Shown here one piece after another: positions 41,540 through 53,441 of a stretch of 64,000 bases of DNA (position 1 is its first letter; each line of letters begins with the position of its first letter). Location of the stretch: contig NC_090725.1 of assembly GCF_036898095.1 (NCBI RefSeq), positions 209,912,070 to 209,976,069 on the forward strand. The letters run 5' to 3'. A program made the position numbers and the translations under genes. Source of the DNA: Palaemon carinicauda (lineage: Eukaryota > Arthropoda > Malacostraca > Decapoda > Palaemonidae). Under the pieces are notes generated by a model. That model ran no database searches and had not been told where the DNA came from. It was given only the letters and a program-made list of their open reading frames with translations.

Positions 41540-42485
41540 CTCGTAGTGTCATCTGAAAAAGTTATATCAATGGTTTGTTGAGAGCAGAAGAGATATCTGT
41601 TCCTGAAAGGGAAGCAGGTATCACCTTCTCACTCTGAGCATGCCTGAAGGATAGATTGTCATTGTTTTCCTTCTTTGTATTCCCCCATGAGGAGGGGGAC
41701 AAAGAAGGATCAGATGCATAAGTTCCAAGAGGGGAAGAAAAATAACTAATGAATTTCTTTGCTTTAGCAGTAGAAATGGAAGAATATTGCTTGGTTTTCT
41801 TTTTCCTCCTTTGGCCAAACTCCTGCCACTGAGAAGATGACCACTCTCTACACTCCTCATTAGGGGAGTACTGCATACAGCCATGCCCCCTTGCAAGCAG
41901 GACTTAAAGGATGGGGATCCACATTTAGCTTGCTCATGAAAGTCAAGAATAGGGATTCACATTCAGCTTGCTCATGAAAGTCAAGAATAGGGATTCACAT
42001 TTAGCTTGCTCATGAAAGTCAAGAATAGGGATTCACATTCAGCTTGCTCATGAAAGTCAAGAATAGGGATTCACATTCAGCTTGCTCATGAAAGTCAAGA
42101 ATAGGGATTCACATTCAGCTTGCTCATGAAAGTCAAGAATAGGGATCCACATTCGGCTTACTCATGAAAGTCCCGCAACATTTTCCTGGAATTCCAATAC
42201 AAGACAGCAGGCTCACATGTAGTTTCTCCGTAACAGGCACACTCAATCAAACTGTATTGAAATAAAAAGGATTGATAAGCCAAGTATGTTAACCGAGAGT
42301 AAGTCTGTACTTCTCAGCAGCTGAAGTCAAAGTATCTTCTCATTTAGCTGGCAGCGCTGGGACTTCCAACACCTCATTATAAATTTGAATATGTAAGTTT
42401 CCATATGAACTGAATCATACTCCTAATAAAGGTCAAAGGTTTGTATTTGTATAGAAACAAACACAAATTACTTTCAAAATTTGTC
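41540..42485 (-). pseudogene. Relic of an alpha-family DIRS left end with gag start
   Basis: On the minus strand, 41562-41930 encodes a VDPHPLSPACKG segment and, one frame away, EECREWSSSQWQEFGQRRKKKTK. These align with the B gag start (DTDPHTLCPHCRG, VECREWSTSQWERFARRRKKKSK). At 42430-42485 the minus strand reads an alpha S-like tip (GACAAATTTTG, then ATACAAACC). So this is the left part of an alpha element in reverse orientation, with a frameshift and no RT left. Confidence 0.65.
41916..42171. repeat. 38-bp tandem repeat (about 7 units)
   Basis: Unit GATTCACATTCAGCTTGCTC plus ATGAAAGTCAAGAATAGG; starts at 41916, 41954, 41992, 42030, 42068, 42106 and 42144 (exact 38-bp spacing). Internal units are nearly identical; the first and last differ. 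It lies just upstream (minus strand) of the gag relic, where the gag start would be, so the array was probably amplified from leader sequence. Confidence 0.9.
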
Positions 42486-42734
42486 TTGCAGTATGGAAAA
42501 GAAAGCTCAGAATTATATTCAGAGAACAGTACTGTACTAGTCTTAATTTGTTAAGTGAGTCCTGGATAAACACTACAGCAGTTTTTTTTCATTTGCTACA
42601 GGATTAAGATACTTTAGTTGCTGAATAATTTAATATCACCAGTCTGAATTTTTTTTTATATTGAGGTACAGTATGTTTAAAGGTCATGAAGTTTTCATAA
42701 GATACTTTGAATGTAATATGTTCTCTTTTGATAG
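42172..42734. other. Upstream/intronic sequence before the host exon
   Basis: 42172-42429 has nothing recognisable; 42430-42485 is the alpha tip described above; the remainder is AT-rich and ends with a pyrimidine tract and AG at 42733-42734. Confidence 0.4.
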
Positions 42735-42881
42735 CTTTGAATGAAAAGCATGGCTGCCTTGGAAGGGATGGTTTACGATTTGGTTGTTATTGGTTCTGGC
42801 ATGATTGGGTCAGCTGCAGCTTACCATGCAGCTCAGATACCAGGAAAATCTGTGTGCCTCATTGGTCCTCCTGAGCCTAAG
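42735..42881 (+). CDS. Exon of FAD-dependent oxidoreductase (sarcosine oxidase/DAO-like), N-terminal
   Basis: ATG at 42741 opens 47 codons containing YDLVVIGSGMIGSAAAYHAA, the beta-alpha-beta FAD-binding fold with G-x-G-x-x-G, and a second strand VCLIGPPEPK. This fits the N-terminus of DAO-superfamily flavoenzymes such as peroxisomal sarcosine/pipecolate oxidase, which oxidise N-methyl or cyclic amino acids. A TTCTCTTTTGATAG acceptor precedes it and AAG|GTGAGA at 42881/42882 is a good phase-0 donor. An in-frame TGA just before the ATG supports that start. The following exons are not in the window, unless lost; DIRS insertions fill the following sequence. Confidence 0.72.
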
Positions 42882-43687
42882 GTGAGAATTTAATTATAAT
42901 ATTGTACTATGCTTTTCCTTGCCAAATAAAGTTTCTTTCAAAGTTAGTCATAAATTTAAAAGTACCATTACTAAAACCTCATTTGTTGCTACACAAATGA
43001 AAGCTATTGTCCTTTACTAGAAGTAAGATTTCGGCGAAGCTAGAATGGCTGTTATAACTTTTTAACAAGGTGTAGCAGTGATAGTTTCGAATGGAAGGTA
43101 GGCCCCTCCCACCCTACAGTCAATGGAGGACTCATTTTGATTTTGGCTGTAAGGTGTCTTTTGTTGCCTCATTATCTGACTTTTAATGTTTTGCTTTTGT
43201 TCCTACATGAATACAAACTCTCAACCTCTAATAGGAAGATGTTTTCATTAAAGCTGAATATGTCTGTTAATACTTAACTGAGGTAGCAGTAAGTATTGCT
43301 GGGTGGCCGGGAAGCCCATCCCATTTAACAGGTCACTGAGCCCTCACATTAATTTCAGCCCCCAGATATTAAATATGTACTTCATGTGCCCTCCAACTGT
43401 CTATTTTAATCTTTTCTTTTTAATAATTGTGTGAACAGATTGTTGTCAGTGAGGGATATTTTAATGGAATGATGGATTTCTATTCTTTCCTAATAAGTGT
43501 AGCAGATTTTTGTTGGCAAGGGATATATTTAGGAAAGGATGGATTTCTATTGTTTCCTAGATAACTGTATCTCTGTGACAGTTTCTGTGTAGACTTGTTA
43601 CTATCCACTTTCTTGTTCCAATCAGACAGCATTCCTGTTTTTTTTTTTATTCCCTCCCTTGTATGGCCTGGCGTTGACAACAAAAAA
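42882..43687 (+). other. Putative intron with a diverged alpha terminal repeat
   Basis: Begins GTGAGA. 42985-43245 looks like a worn alpha-type terminal unit (TTTCGGCGAAGCTAGAATGG-like, and TGTTCCTACATGAATACAAAC), but it is too diverged for a firm boundary. Also includes a short repeat around GATGGATTTCTATT (43470 and 43540). No coding was recognised. Confidence 0.4.
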
Positions 43688-44135
43688 GGGATTTTGACGA
43701 AGGAAAAATCTATTTCTGGGTGAGGAACCTGTGTCGCCCAGTGAAATGCTCCTTAAAGCACCAATTCAAAGGTATAAATACTGCTAAATTTACCAGAGAA
43801 AAAAGTTGCATGGAATGCTAGAAATATATCCAGCTCGCTCACCCCTAAAGGGTGTCGGTATTAAAACTGGGGCGAGTGATACCACTACCAGAGATCCCTT
43901 TCCAATTAGACTTGTCCCTCCTCAAAATCCCCCGTTACTACGAGGTGTCGTTCACTACAGCTACTGCCCCCCCCCTCCCCCACCACCACCACCACCACCA
44001 CTACCTATCCTTCTCCCACCATTCCTATTAGCACCCCAAGCTTGGACCAGCCTAGGGTGAGGAAAAAGGAGGGAGGGTTCACTGGGCGACACAGGTTCCT
44101 CGCCCAGAAATAGATTTTTCCTTCGTCAAAATCCC
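43688..44135 (-). repeat. Right terminal repeat of H with 58-bp inverted ends
   Basis: 43688-43720 and 44103-44135 are perfect 33-bp inverted copies (GGGATTTTGACGAAGG...). The inversion continues to ~58 bp (CCTGTGTCGCCCAGTGAA) with one mismatch. A CCA-rich run at 43972-44004 is inside. Read alone it would be called a 448-bp MITE; the adjoining inverted left tip at 44136 and the H genes beyond it support a DIRS terminus. Confidence 0.7.
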
Positions 44136-44399
44136 TTTTCTGGGCCCAACCTGTGTCGCTCTGTGAAATAGTAACAGAGAATTTGTCCCATAAGCTTGGA
44201 AATACACAAAAAGTTAATGAACTGAATTAAAAATAGAATAATTCAAATAAGCGTGTTTTACTAAAATCTTTAATATACCAATCTCCTAATTACACCCCAA
44301 ATCAAGGTCAGTGTTAAGGTAGGGGGGGAAAGGGAAGGCAGGTGCTGCCCAGCTCCTTATTAGAGGACAAGGCATTAAGAGGGAAAATATATATGAAGA

Positions 44400-44860
44400 T
44401 AGGACCCTGTTATAATGGTTGTGTTAAATCTGGAGGAACCACTATATCTTTTTAATCTTGGGCATGTGGTACAGATTCCGGCTTGGTTCTTTTAATAAAA
44501 TACAGAATCTATTGCCTGATTCCTTTCAGGGAAATGGTTCCTCCATCCTTTCTAATAAACAAATGTCCTGAAGGTCTATTTAAATAGTTTTCCAGAGTGA
44601 TAACTAGGCACAGAAATAGATCCTGTGGAAGTGGGACAATCTTCCACGGGGACCATCTATTCTGTGGACCCTCATTCTTTTCTAAGAATTTTCCATCTAG
44701 AGAGAATAAAATTCCACCAGAAGAAAGAAATGAATATGATTTGGTTCTCTAGATAATGCTGAGAGTTTGGATAATCTGGCTCCTGAGGCTAAACTTATCA
44801 AAAATAATGTCTTCCTAAGAAGTGCTATAAAGTGCATGAGTCAATATCAGAGTCAGAATC
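44400..44860 (-). pseudogene. Tyrosine recombinase remnant (H)
   Basis: Minus strand 44744-44837 reads ALLRKTLFLISLASGARLSK then LSALSRE, matching LKTLFLVCLATAKRVSEIHAF of D including the Arg I position. Minus strand 44500-44620 reads LCLVITLENYLNRPSGHLFI, matching LCPVRALKFYLKRTK. Stops interrupt it and the H-x-x-R/Tyr part was not found. Confidence 0.7.
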
Positions 44861-45229
44861 TAGATCAAGGACATCATCTAAAACCCATGAAACTGTATGA
44901 GGGCGAGTTACTGGTTTTAAGTCTAGTACAGGCTCACGGAACAGACAAAAAATACGAATCTGTAAGATTAAAATTGAACCCGATCTGAAATATTTTCTTT
45001 AAAGCAGATTTAACCATAGTAATAGTATTATTGGCTAGACCTTTTTCCAAGATGGTTCTGAAAAAGGTAACTGTCAGATTCGTAGTCAGCGTCCGAACCT
45101 CTGAGTCTTCCAGAAATTGGCTAACTTCCTTACATCAGAATCATTTTCCCAAAGGGTAGAATCTCATACCCCTGACACTAGGGACAATGTGTTAAAAGGG
45201 TCAATCTCAGCATCTCTTTGTGCTGCAAA

Positions 45230-45950
45230 TCTCAGATAGTCCATAAAGTGAAGGCACTCTGAATCCGTGAGGAAGCAGACACACTGTGAGATAGTACCAT
45301 CCGTGCTAACTTGGGTCGGGAATCCGCCGAGATCGTAGTCCTAGTTCCACCAAGATAGGGAACCAGTCGCATTGGCCAATTGAGGGCTACGAGGGCAATC
45401 CGACCTTTGAAAGTCTTGAGGATGTCCAGGACTTTCAATAACATGGTTAAAGGTGGAATCGTGTAAATCCTCCGTCAGTTGTTCCAATCTATTGACATGC
45501 CGTTTGTGACATAGGCCAGAGTCTAGGTTGGGGGACCACATGACATTGTGGCTTGTGATTGGATTCCATGGCAAATAGGTCTCCTTTGGGACCCGGAACC
45601 TGTTGGCAGGTCCAGTTGAATGACTTTTTGGCCAAGGACCATTCCGACTCCCGCGAAGGTGTTCTTGGTAGAACATCCTCAATCACATTTCTTACTCCCG
45701 CCAGGTGAACAGCTGACAGGTGGCAAAGGTTCCCTGTTGCCATTGAAAAGATAGCTACCAACACTTGATTTACGTGACTTGATTTGGAACCTCCCCTGTT
45801 AATGCAGTGGACTATCACTTGGCTATCTAGAATTAGACTGATATGTTGTTTATGTGATGGGGAAAGACCCATTAGAGTCAAGAACATTTCCTTGACTTCT
45901 AAGATATTGATGTTGTCAGAGTGCCACTGTCCACAACTCCTGGACATAAT
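45230..45950 (-). pseudogene. RNase H and Dam-MT-like remnant (H)
   Basis: Open segment with INILEVKEMFLTLMGL (RNase H Glu region), LILDSQVIVHCINRGGS (third acidic motif) and HLAGVRNVIEDVLPR, as in FIPGKRNVLADSLSR of A. Then KGDLFAMESNHK matches VDLFATALNFK, and LKTFKGRIALVALNWPMRLV matches the LVAPLW-x-x-x-EWF segment. Frames are broken. Confidence 0.72.
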
Positions 45951-46429
45951 CGTATTGGGAATAGCTTCCTTAAACGCTTAGGGCGTCATCTAAATGGACC
46001 ACCAATCTTGTCGCTGGGAATCGTAAAGGTACTGAGTTTGCTAGGTTTTTGACCTTCGTCCATTGTTGAAGTTTTTTCCCCTAGTGTAGGTGGAACCCGA
46101 GAAATTTTGACTCGAGGTTTCTCGTTCTCTTGGACCGCCAAACTCGATTGATATCTTCTAGATTGACTCTCAGTAATGTGTCTGTTATTGAGGGAAACTG
46201 GAGTAAACCTAGGACTCTTTCTTGGTTTCTCCGGGTCGTTAGTTTGTCCTTGAGAGATCCTGTTGTGTTTCTTACTATCTCCATCCTCTTCTGTGGTGGA
46301 ATTGACAGCTTGTGTGTGGTCAGGATCCATTAAAGACTTAACCACTGGAAGCACGTTGCTGGAGAAACACGGGACCTTTTGAAATTTATTTGGAAATCTA
46401 AGTATTCCAGAAATTTTATTAGTTTGCCC

Positions 46430-47110
46430 GACGCCTTGTGGCATTCCTTGACGCTGTTGGGCCAGATAAACCAACCGTCTAGGTAGGCCACTAACTGTAT
46501 TCCTTAAGTCCTCACCTCTTGGACTACTGCTTCCTCCAACTTAGTGAATAACCTGATCGCTATGCTGAGTCCGAATAGCATCACCTTGAAGGTGTAAGCC
46601 CATTTGCCTAGCTTGAATCCTAGGAAAGGACGAAAAAGCCTTGCTATCAGAACATGAAAATAAACGCCTGTAAGATCTATAGAGGTGGTGACGGCCCCAC
46701 GGGGACAAAAGGTCCTCACCTGTGAAACGGTCATCATATGGAACTAGTCGCATTGAATATATGTATTCAAATAGGACAGATGTAGGTTACTCTTCGTTTG
46801 TCCGAGTTTTTCTTAGGCACTCTGAACAAACGGGTTTGAAATTTATTGCTTTCTTCAGAAGATCTCCTGTGTAAAGTGAACTGGTTGGTGGAGGGGGCTG
46901 ACTTCAACCATATCCACCTCAGAACTTTCATTACCACATTGTATGCCAATTGCTGAACGCCCAACGACTCCGAAAGAGGTACAGCCTTCCTCCTACCTGG
47001 GGAATCCTCTATGCAGGAAGGCTCCCTTAGCTCTACTACCTCCCGCATGCGTATTATATCCGTGAAACACTCCCTTTGTTTTGGAGGAAGGATGATACGC
47101 CGGAGACGCA
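46430..47110 (-). pseudogene. Reverse transcriptase remnant (H), YLDG at the active site
   Basis: Minus-strand pieces: FQTRLFRVPKKNSDKRRV (motif 1), TSIDLTGVYFHV (motif A), FGLSIAIRLFTKL (motif B), and VAYLDGWFIW at 46470-46490 (motif C), where the second catalytic Asp codon is GGT (Gly). Several stops separate the pieces. Confidence 0.78.
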
Positions 47111-48529
47111 CTAAATGGAGTAGTGGCGGTTGACTTACCCACACATATTGATTTTGTGGCTGGGTTCTTGAGGTGGAAGGCTGGCTCACCTGGGATACTG
47201 GCATTGCCTGTAGCACAGCCTGAGCTTGTGGCCCTTGGAAGGACTGAAACTTCCTTGGTTATCTCCTGCCTCGTGATTGCGGTCCGGTGGGCTCGAATTT
47301 TCTTTTTGCCCCACCGGACTCTGAGGCTTTGGTTGACTCCAGTTGCTTCTCCGAGGGCGCTATTTACCTCGTCCTCCGGGAAGAAGTCCGCTCCCCAGAT
47401 TGAGGCCTTAAGTAACCTGTTAGGCTCATGCCTAAAGGAGTCCTCAAGTAAGACGAGCTTCCGGCAAGGGCGACCGACCACTTCAAAGTCATATGTATCA
47501 CACTGTAGTGCGTGAGGTAAAGACTTTGTCAGGATCTTAAAAAAGTGGCTCCTCTCGTAGACTAACAGTCAACTCCGTCACCGTGGCTGAGTTGATAGAT
47601 CTACCCAGCCTGGTTCTTGCACCGTATTCTATCTTAACCAGAGTCTGGAAGTCCGAGAAGGCGTTCACTCAACTGTGTGGTGGCACAGTCCTAGTACAGT
47701 ACCATGACCCTGCCGTGAAAGTAGCTGGAGCAACGATCCAGCATTCTTGGCCTCCTGGGAACAACAGGGAAGTTAGTTCCGACTTCCGTAGTTGCGGCGT
47801 GGGCTTGCCTTCCATATCCACCTGTAAGGTAAGGCCTACTACTTTGGTGGTACATGGTGTCGGGGTTTGCTCGTCCACCTCGAACATAGTGTATGTATTC
47901 TTATGAGGGGTTACCTCGGTATTGACACAGTCCCACTCATTTAGAGTCCGGACCTAGTCGGACCGAGCTTGCTCGGCGCTCATATCACGGAAAGATGAAT
48001 TGTAAACCTGGTGGATACCATTCAAAACCTTCTACCGGACGGGGACCACCTCCTGCTAACGTCAACATGCCCTCTAAGAACGGGGCATGAAGAGCCAATC
48101 GCCACGGGCCGTTCTAAATGATCGCCGGGAGTTTTGACACGTCTGAAACCACAAACTACCGTTGTTGTGGTAGTCCAGGCCGCAAGGATTATCTATCCTA
48201 TTTTCCTGATTTTGCAGTCCCTGGCCCAAACCGTCCATAGACAGCAGACGATCGGCAATTGGACCAAATTGGGACTGGATTACACTACGCAACCTCTCCA
48301 TGAGCTTGCTCGAGAAGGGCACCGGACTGAAACCAAGTTCCGGCGTCTGCCCCTTTGAGCTTCTTGCTCTTGACCCCTGATGTGGAGGATTAGACCCTGC
48401 CGAGTCCGTCATTAGCATAGAAACCGATGATGGGCTGGTTGGGAGTGGTTTGGGTAGCCTAAAAGTCTTGCTCTCTTCGGGTAGAGCCGACCTCATACGT
48501 TGTACCTTAGAAGCCACTGAGTATGGCAC
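47111..48529 (-). pseudogene. Probable gag remnant (H)
   Basis: Three minus-strand open pieces (48529-48074, 47887-47669, 47481-46993) precede RT. They are Ser/Pro-rich at first; a segment reading EDSFRHEPNRLLKASIWGAD then FFPEDEVNSAL comes just before RT. I cannot align them convincingly to gag of A, D or F; the assignment rests mainly on position. Confidence 0.45.
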
Positions 48530-48550
48530 CCGGCATGAGATTGGCAGACC

Positions 48551-49118
48551 TCAAGCGCACACGACTGTTGCAGCACAGTAGTGCATGTTGTCTCCTGACA
48601 GCGTACCACCTGTAAGTCAATTTGATACATGTGTATCATACTTGATTTCGCCGGAAAAACCGGTGACAAATATAGTTAAGCTAAATCCACTATGGATAGC
48701 TCAGCGGAGTCGTAGTCTTTCTTACCGTTTTACAATAGAACCCTAACATTCTGTTTTCCTTCTTCCACCATCTCCTGTCATCCAAAGTATTGCCACACAA
48801 GGTTTGAAACCGGTAGAAATGGCAGCTGGATTAAACTTGGACTAATCAGCCCTCTCCAGAGAGAAAAATTCCACTATGAAACTTCTCTCAACCTTCCATA
48901 TCCCTACCGGAGTAGGATGTACTTATAGATGAATAAAGGTTGGGACAAGGAGATACAAGGAAACCAAAATTAGAGACACCAATACTGTTGCCGGAATACT
49001 TCATTGGAAGTATGAATTCCCACTGATGTAAAACCGGCCCGTAACAATATAAATTCAAGAACTACAAATCTCCGTCTGTAACTCTCTTCGGAAAAATCAT
49101 ACCGCAAAAATCCTGTAA
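48551..49118. other. Unassigned sequence
   Basis: No gene or repeat was recognised. The missing left end of H would be expected here but was not found. Confidence 0.4.
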
Positions 49119-49120
49119 TA

Positions 49121-49510
49121 CAGTGAACCCTCGTTTATCGCGGTAGATAGGTTCCAGACCCGACCGCGATAGGTGAAAATCCGCGAAGTAGTGACACCAT
49201 ATTTACCTATTTATTTAACATGTATATTCAGACTTTTAAAACCTTCCCTTGTACGTAGTACTGTTAACAAACTACCATTTAATATACAGAACACTTAATG
49301 CATGTACTACAGTACCCTAAACTAAAACAGGCACAAATATTAAAGGCGATTTTATATCATGCGTTTCCTAAACACGCCAAAAAGCACGATAAAAAATGGC
49401 AACCAATGTTTTGTTTACGTTTCTCTGATCATATTGAAGAAACAAACGCATTTAGGGTACACATCATCGTATAGGTTAGTTTTTGCATCGATTATATTGA
49501 TTATACAGTA
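49121..49510. repeat. Duplicated left part of a Tigger/pogo-like MITE
   Basis: Starts CAGTGAACCCTCGTTTATCG after a TA and is repeated at 49511 with few differences over ~340 bp. It lacks a right end, so it is a partial tandem copy of the element that follows. Confidence 0.7.
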
Positions 49511-50263
<753 letters not shown>

Positions 50264-50330
50264 TATCTTGATTTTGTTATTACCAATGTTTTACTTAATT
50301 TTTCTTAGGACTTCTAAATAAAATGTTTTT

Positions 50331-50366
50331 CTTTATGACGCCGCCTGAAACGACGGCGTCATAAAG
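50331..50366. repeat. 13-bp perfect inverted repeat
   Basis: CTTTATGACGCCG (50331-50343) and its complement (50354-50366) with a 10-base loop: a strong potential hairpin in the left flank of F. No further context. Confidence 0.7.
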
Positions 50367-50547
50367 TACGCTCAGTAAACAACCACGCTCAGTAAACAAA
50401 GGAGGCATTTAACGCACATGATTAAAGTGATAAATAATGATATTTACAGTAAAAGCTTTTAGAAAATATGTTATTACAAATATTATTTACCGTATCTATA
50501 TAAAATCATACAGTACATACTGTACGTAGCAAAGCAGGAAAACAATT

Positions 50548-50550
<3 letters not shown>

Positions 50551-50610
<60 letters not shown>
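50551..50610. repeat. (GA)30 microsatellite
   Basis: Sixty bases of uninterrupted GA, ending 24 bp before the left tip of F. Confidence 0.98.
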
Positions 50611-50614
<4 letters not shown>

Positions 50615-50973
50615 TTTACGTACGTAAATGTAAATTTTTATGAATAGAACTTACCTGGCAGTTATATATATATATAGCTGAGTCTCCGACTGCGGCAGAA
50701 TTTAATCGAAAATCGCGGCAACCGCCTTGTGGTGGTTGTGTGGTTAGATGGTTAACAACCCTTACAGGGTGGTACTTGGAATCATTCCCGTTTTCTGTTC
50801 CTCAGATTATCTCTGCCGGCCGGATCGACAACATCGTTGGTCCGCCTTTCAGAGTTTTTCGGATCGCTTTCCCTTCATCGCCTTTTTGGACTTCGTTTTT
50901 GGTGAAGTACACTGTGTTGGGATTTGGCAATCGTGTTGTTTTTGTTTTTTTTTGTCTTTTTTCCTTTATTATC

Positions 50974-53440
50974 ATGAGTGAGAAAATTCATTATCGTGTT
51001 TGTGCGAATGATATTTGCAAGGTGAGGTTGCCGAAAGTTTCGGTTGACCCTCACACTATCTGTATGGGTTGCAGGGGGTTTGAATGTGCTTTAGATGATA
51101 AGTGCAAGGAATGCGAGGTTTTGAGTGATGATGATTGGTTAGTTATGAAGCGCTATGTGCGCAAACTTGAGATTGATAGAGTTAGAAGAGCTAAATCAAA
51201 GTCAAAGTCTGCTAGTGAGCCTAGCTTAGATTTATCTATTGACCCTTTGCTTGTAACCCCTTTGGAAGGTATTCCTTCCCCAAATGTAGTGACTCCTGCC
51301 CCTTCTACAGGACCTGTGCCTATGGATGACCCTGGGTATGCTAAATTAGCTGCTGAATTGGAGGCCATTAAAGCACAGTTGGAGGCCTTTAAAGGTAAGG
51401 GTGTAGGTGAAATTAGTGCTTGTGAAAGTGCAGTGGAGGTGGCGACTGATCGAATCTGTCATACCCCTAGGTCTAGACCTCTACCAAGCTCCCAGGACCA
51501 AGGGAGAAGGTACGTCGAAAGCCGAAAGGGGGTGAGAGGTGCTTATCCTCGGTCAGTCGTCGCCTCAGACAGTCCTGTTGCGATCTCCCAGGCTGCTCTT
51601 GACCGCTGTAGGAAAGGCGTGTCGGATACGTTTGTGTCTTCGCCTGATCGTTCTCCCAGACGTAATTGGCGTTACGAATCAAGACCAATGAAGACAGGGT
51701 GGAACCGGGACGTGCAGTCTCGCTCTCCCTCTCCCGGTTCGAGTAGCAGAGACCCTGATCCTTCGGAAGACGATTTCGATGTTCCTGTTAAAAGGGCGAA
51801 ACAGAGAGTCCTTAGCCCAGTTAATCCTGCTAGACTCCCTGCTTCTTCTGCCAGCGCTCCCAGTCAAGCCATACGACAACTGCCGTCTTCGGCACCGCGA
51901 GAGCCAGCGGAGGTTGCTAAAGCTTTCATGGTTGTTATGCAGGAACAACTTTCATCGTTAGTTAAAGCTTTCAGCCACCCTTCTCAGTCCGTCAGACGTA
52001 AGGACGTCTCTTTGCCTGTTAAGAGATCTTCTTCCAAGAGAGATTTTAGTATCTCTCCCAAGAAACCTCTGCGCACTTCGTCGGCCGTACGACAACGTAC
52101 ACCCTCTTCATCGGCACGCTGCCAGGAATTTCCTTCCCCCCTCTCCCGGCGCCAGGACGATACTGCCTCTCGTTCTCGGCGCCGTGACGATTCCGTTTCC
52201 CTTTCGAAACGCCTGGACGTTACTGCCTCGTTTCTTAGGAAACAGGATGAATGCAGTCTGCATTTTCAAGGCGACGGCAGCCTGCATCTTCAGGACGCTT
52301 CCGTTTCTCGTCATCGTGACGATACTGCCTCTCGTCATCGTGACAATACCGCTTCTCGTCATCGTGACGATACCGCTTCTCGCCGACTGGATGTTAGCGG
52401 CGCTCGGCGCCAGGATTCAAACAGCTCTCGCTGCCAGACTGCTGGCAGCCCAACTCTTCGGGATGTTATCCTTGAGCAGGACCTCGAAGATATTTCGGAA
52501 GAGGAAGAAAAGCCTGCCGACTCTTCTAGCGATTACAAGGTTCTTTCTCGCTCTCTTTTGGAACTTTATGGGGAGGAATTTCAACCTTCGGCCCCTCGTT
52601 CTCCTCAGTCTCAATTTACCAGGAAGAAAGCTACTAAGTCTTCGGCCTTCATCAAAATGAAACTTTCAATTTCGGCCAGGAAAGCTCTCGCTAAAGTGGA
52701 TGATTGGATGAAGGAACGGATACAAGCTGTCAAGACCACCTTTTCTTTTCCACCGTCTCGGCTCGCTTCCAAGGCCGGTATGTGGTATGAGACGGGAACC
52801 TTTGGGGTTAGGAATGCCTTCCTCCTCCCAAGGTGACTTTTCGGTTCTTGTGGACTCGGAAAGAAGGCATGCTTTAAACTCTGCCAAGGTGATGGGGTCC
52901 ATGTCGGAGTTTGATCACCTCGTCAAGGGAATTTTCAGGGTTTTCGAGGTTTTCAGCTTCCTGGACTGGTCTCTCGGGACTCTGGCCAGGAAGTCTGAAC
53001 TCCTGGAGGACACGAAGCACCTGACGAGTATCATGTCCTGCATGGACAAAGCTCTAAGGGATGGAGCTAATGAATTGGCTTCCCTTTTCTCAGCAGGGGT
53101 CTTAAAGAAGAGGGCCCTTTTGTGCTCCTTCACCTCTAGATCTGTGACTGTTGCCCAGAAGTCGGAGCTACTTTACGCCCCTTTTTCACGTCATCTTTTT
53201 CCTGAAGCTCTGGTCAGAGATATCTCCCTTTCTCTGGCTCAGAAGGCTACTCAGGACCTTTTGTCTCGGTCGGCTAGAAAGACCTTACCTGTTGCTCCTG
53301 CTCCTCTGAAGAAGGAGAAGAAGAAGTTTCAACAGTCCTTTCGGGGCAGGATCTCCTCGAGAGCGGATTTTAGGGGGAGAAGACAAGAGTCAGGGCCAAG
53401 GACCAGCAGGGGTGCGTTTAGGCCCCGGTCCAAAAAATGA
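50974..53440 (+). pseudogene. DIRS gag (F), one frameshift
   Basis: ATG 50974 matches the D start. Residues 10-47 carry the same C-x4-C-x11-H-x2-C-x2-C-x4-C-x5-C-x2-C motif. A KLEIDRVRRAKSKSKS basic stretch follows, then a Ser/Arg/Asp-rich middle containing three exact-length 24-bp units coding SRHRDDTA (52306-52377). Near 52797 an extra base shifts frame: MWYETG continues as EPLGLGMPSSSQGDFSVLVD in the next frame, to the TGA at 53438-53440. The C-terminal half has HLVKGIFRVFEVFSFLDW and IMSCMDKALRDG and a Lys/Arg/Gly tail. Confidence 0.8.
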
Positions 53441-53441
53441 G

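Larger units (their letters stand above)
43688..48550 (-). mobile_element. Decayed DIRS retrotransposon H (family delta), minus strand
   Basis: Reading on the minus strand from 48550 downwards: gag-like, RT, RNase H, Dam-MT-like region, recombinase, then an inverted left tip (44136-44170), S (44103-44135), right terminal repeat and the S complement ending at 43688. Many stops and frameshifts show it is old. Its left end was not found near 48550. It lies downstream of the host exon in opposite orientation, so it may be within an intron. Confidence 0.75.

Noticed and set aside
43806..44060. Open frame with a proline run
   Set aside because: Lies in the delta terminal repeat and reflects a CCA-rich run.
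44767..44988. Plus-strand open frame of 73 codons
   Set aside because: Shadow of the minus-strand recombinase remnant of H, which explains the sequence better.
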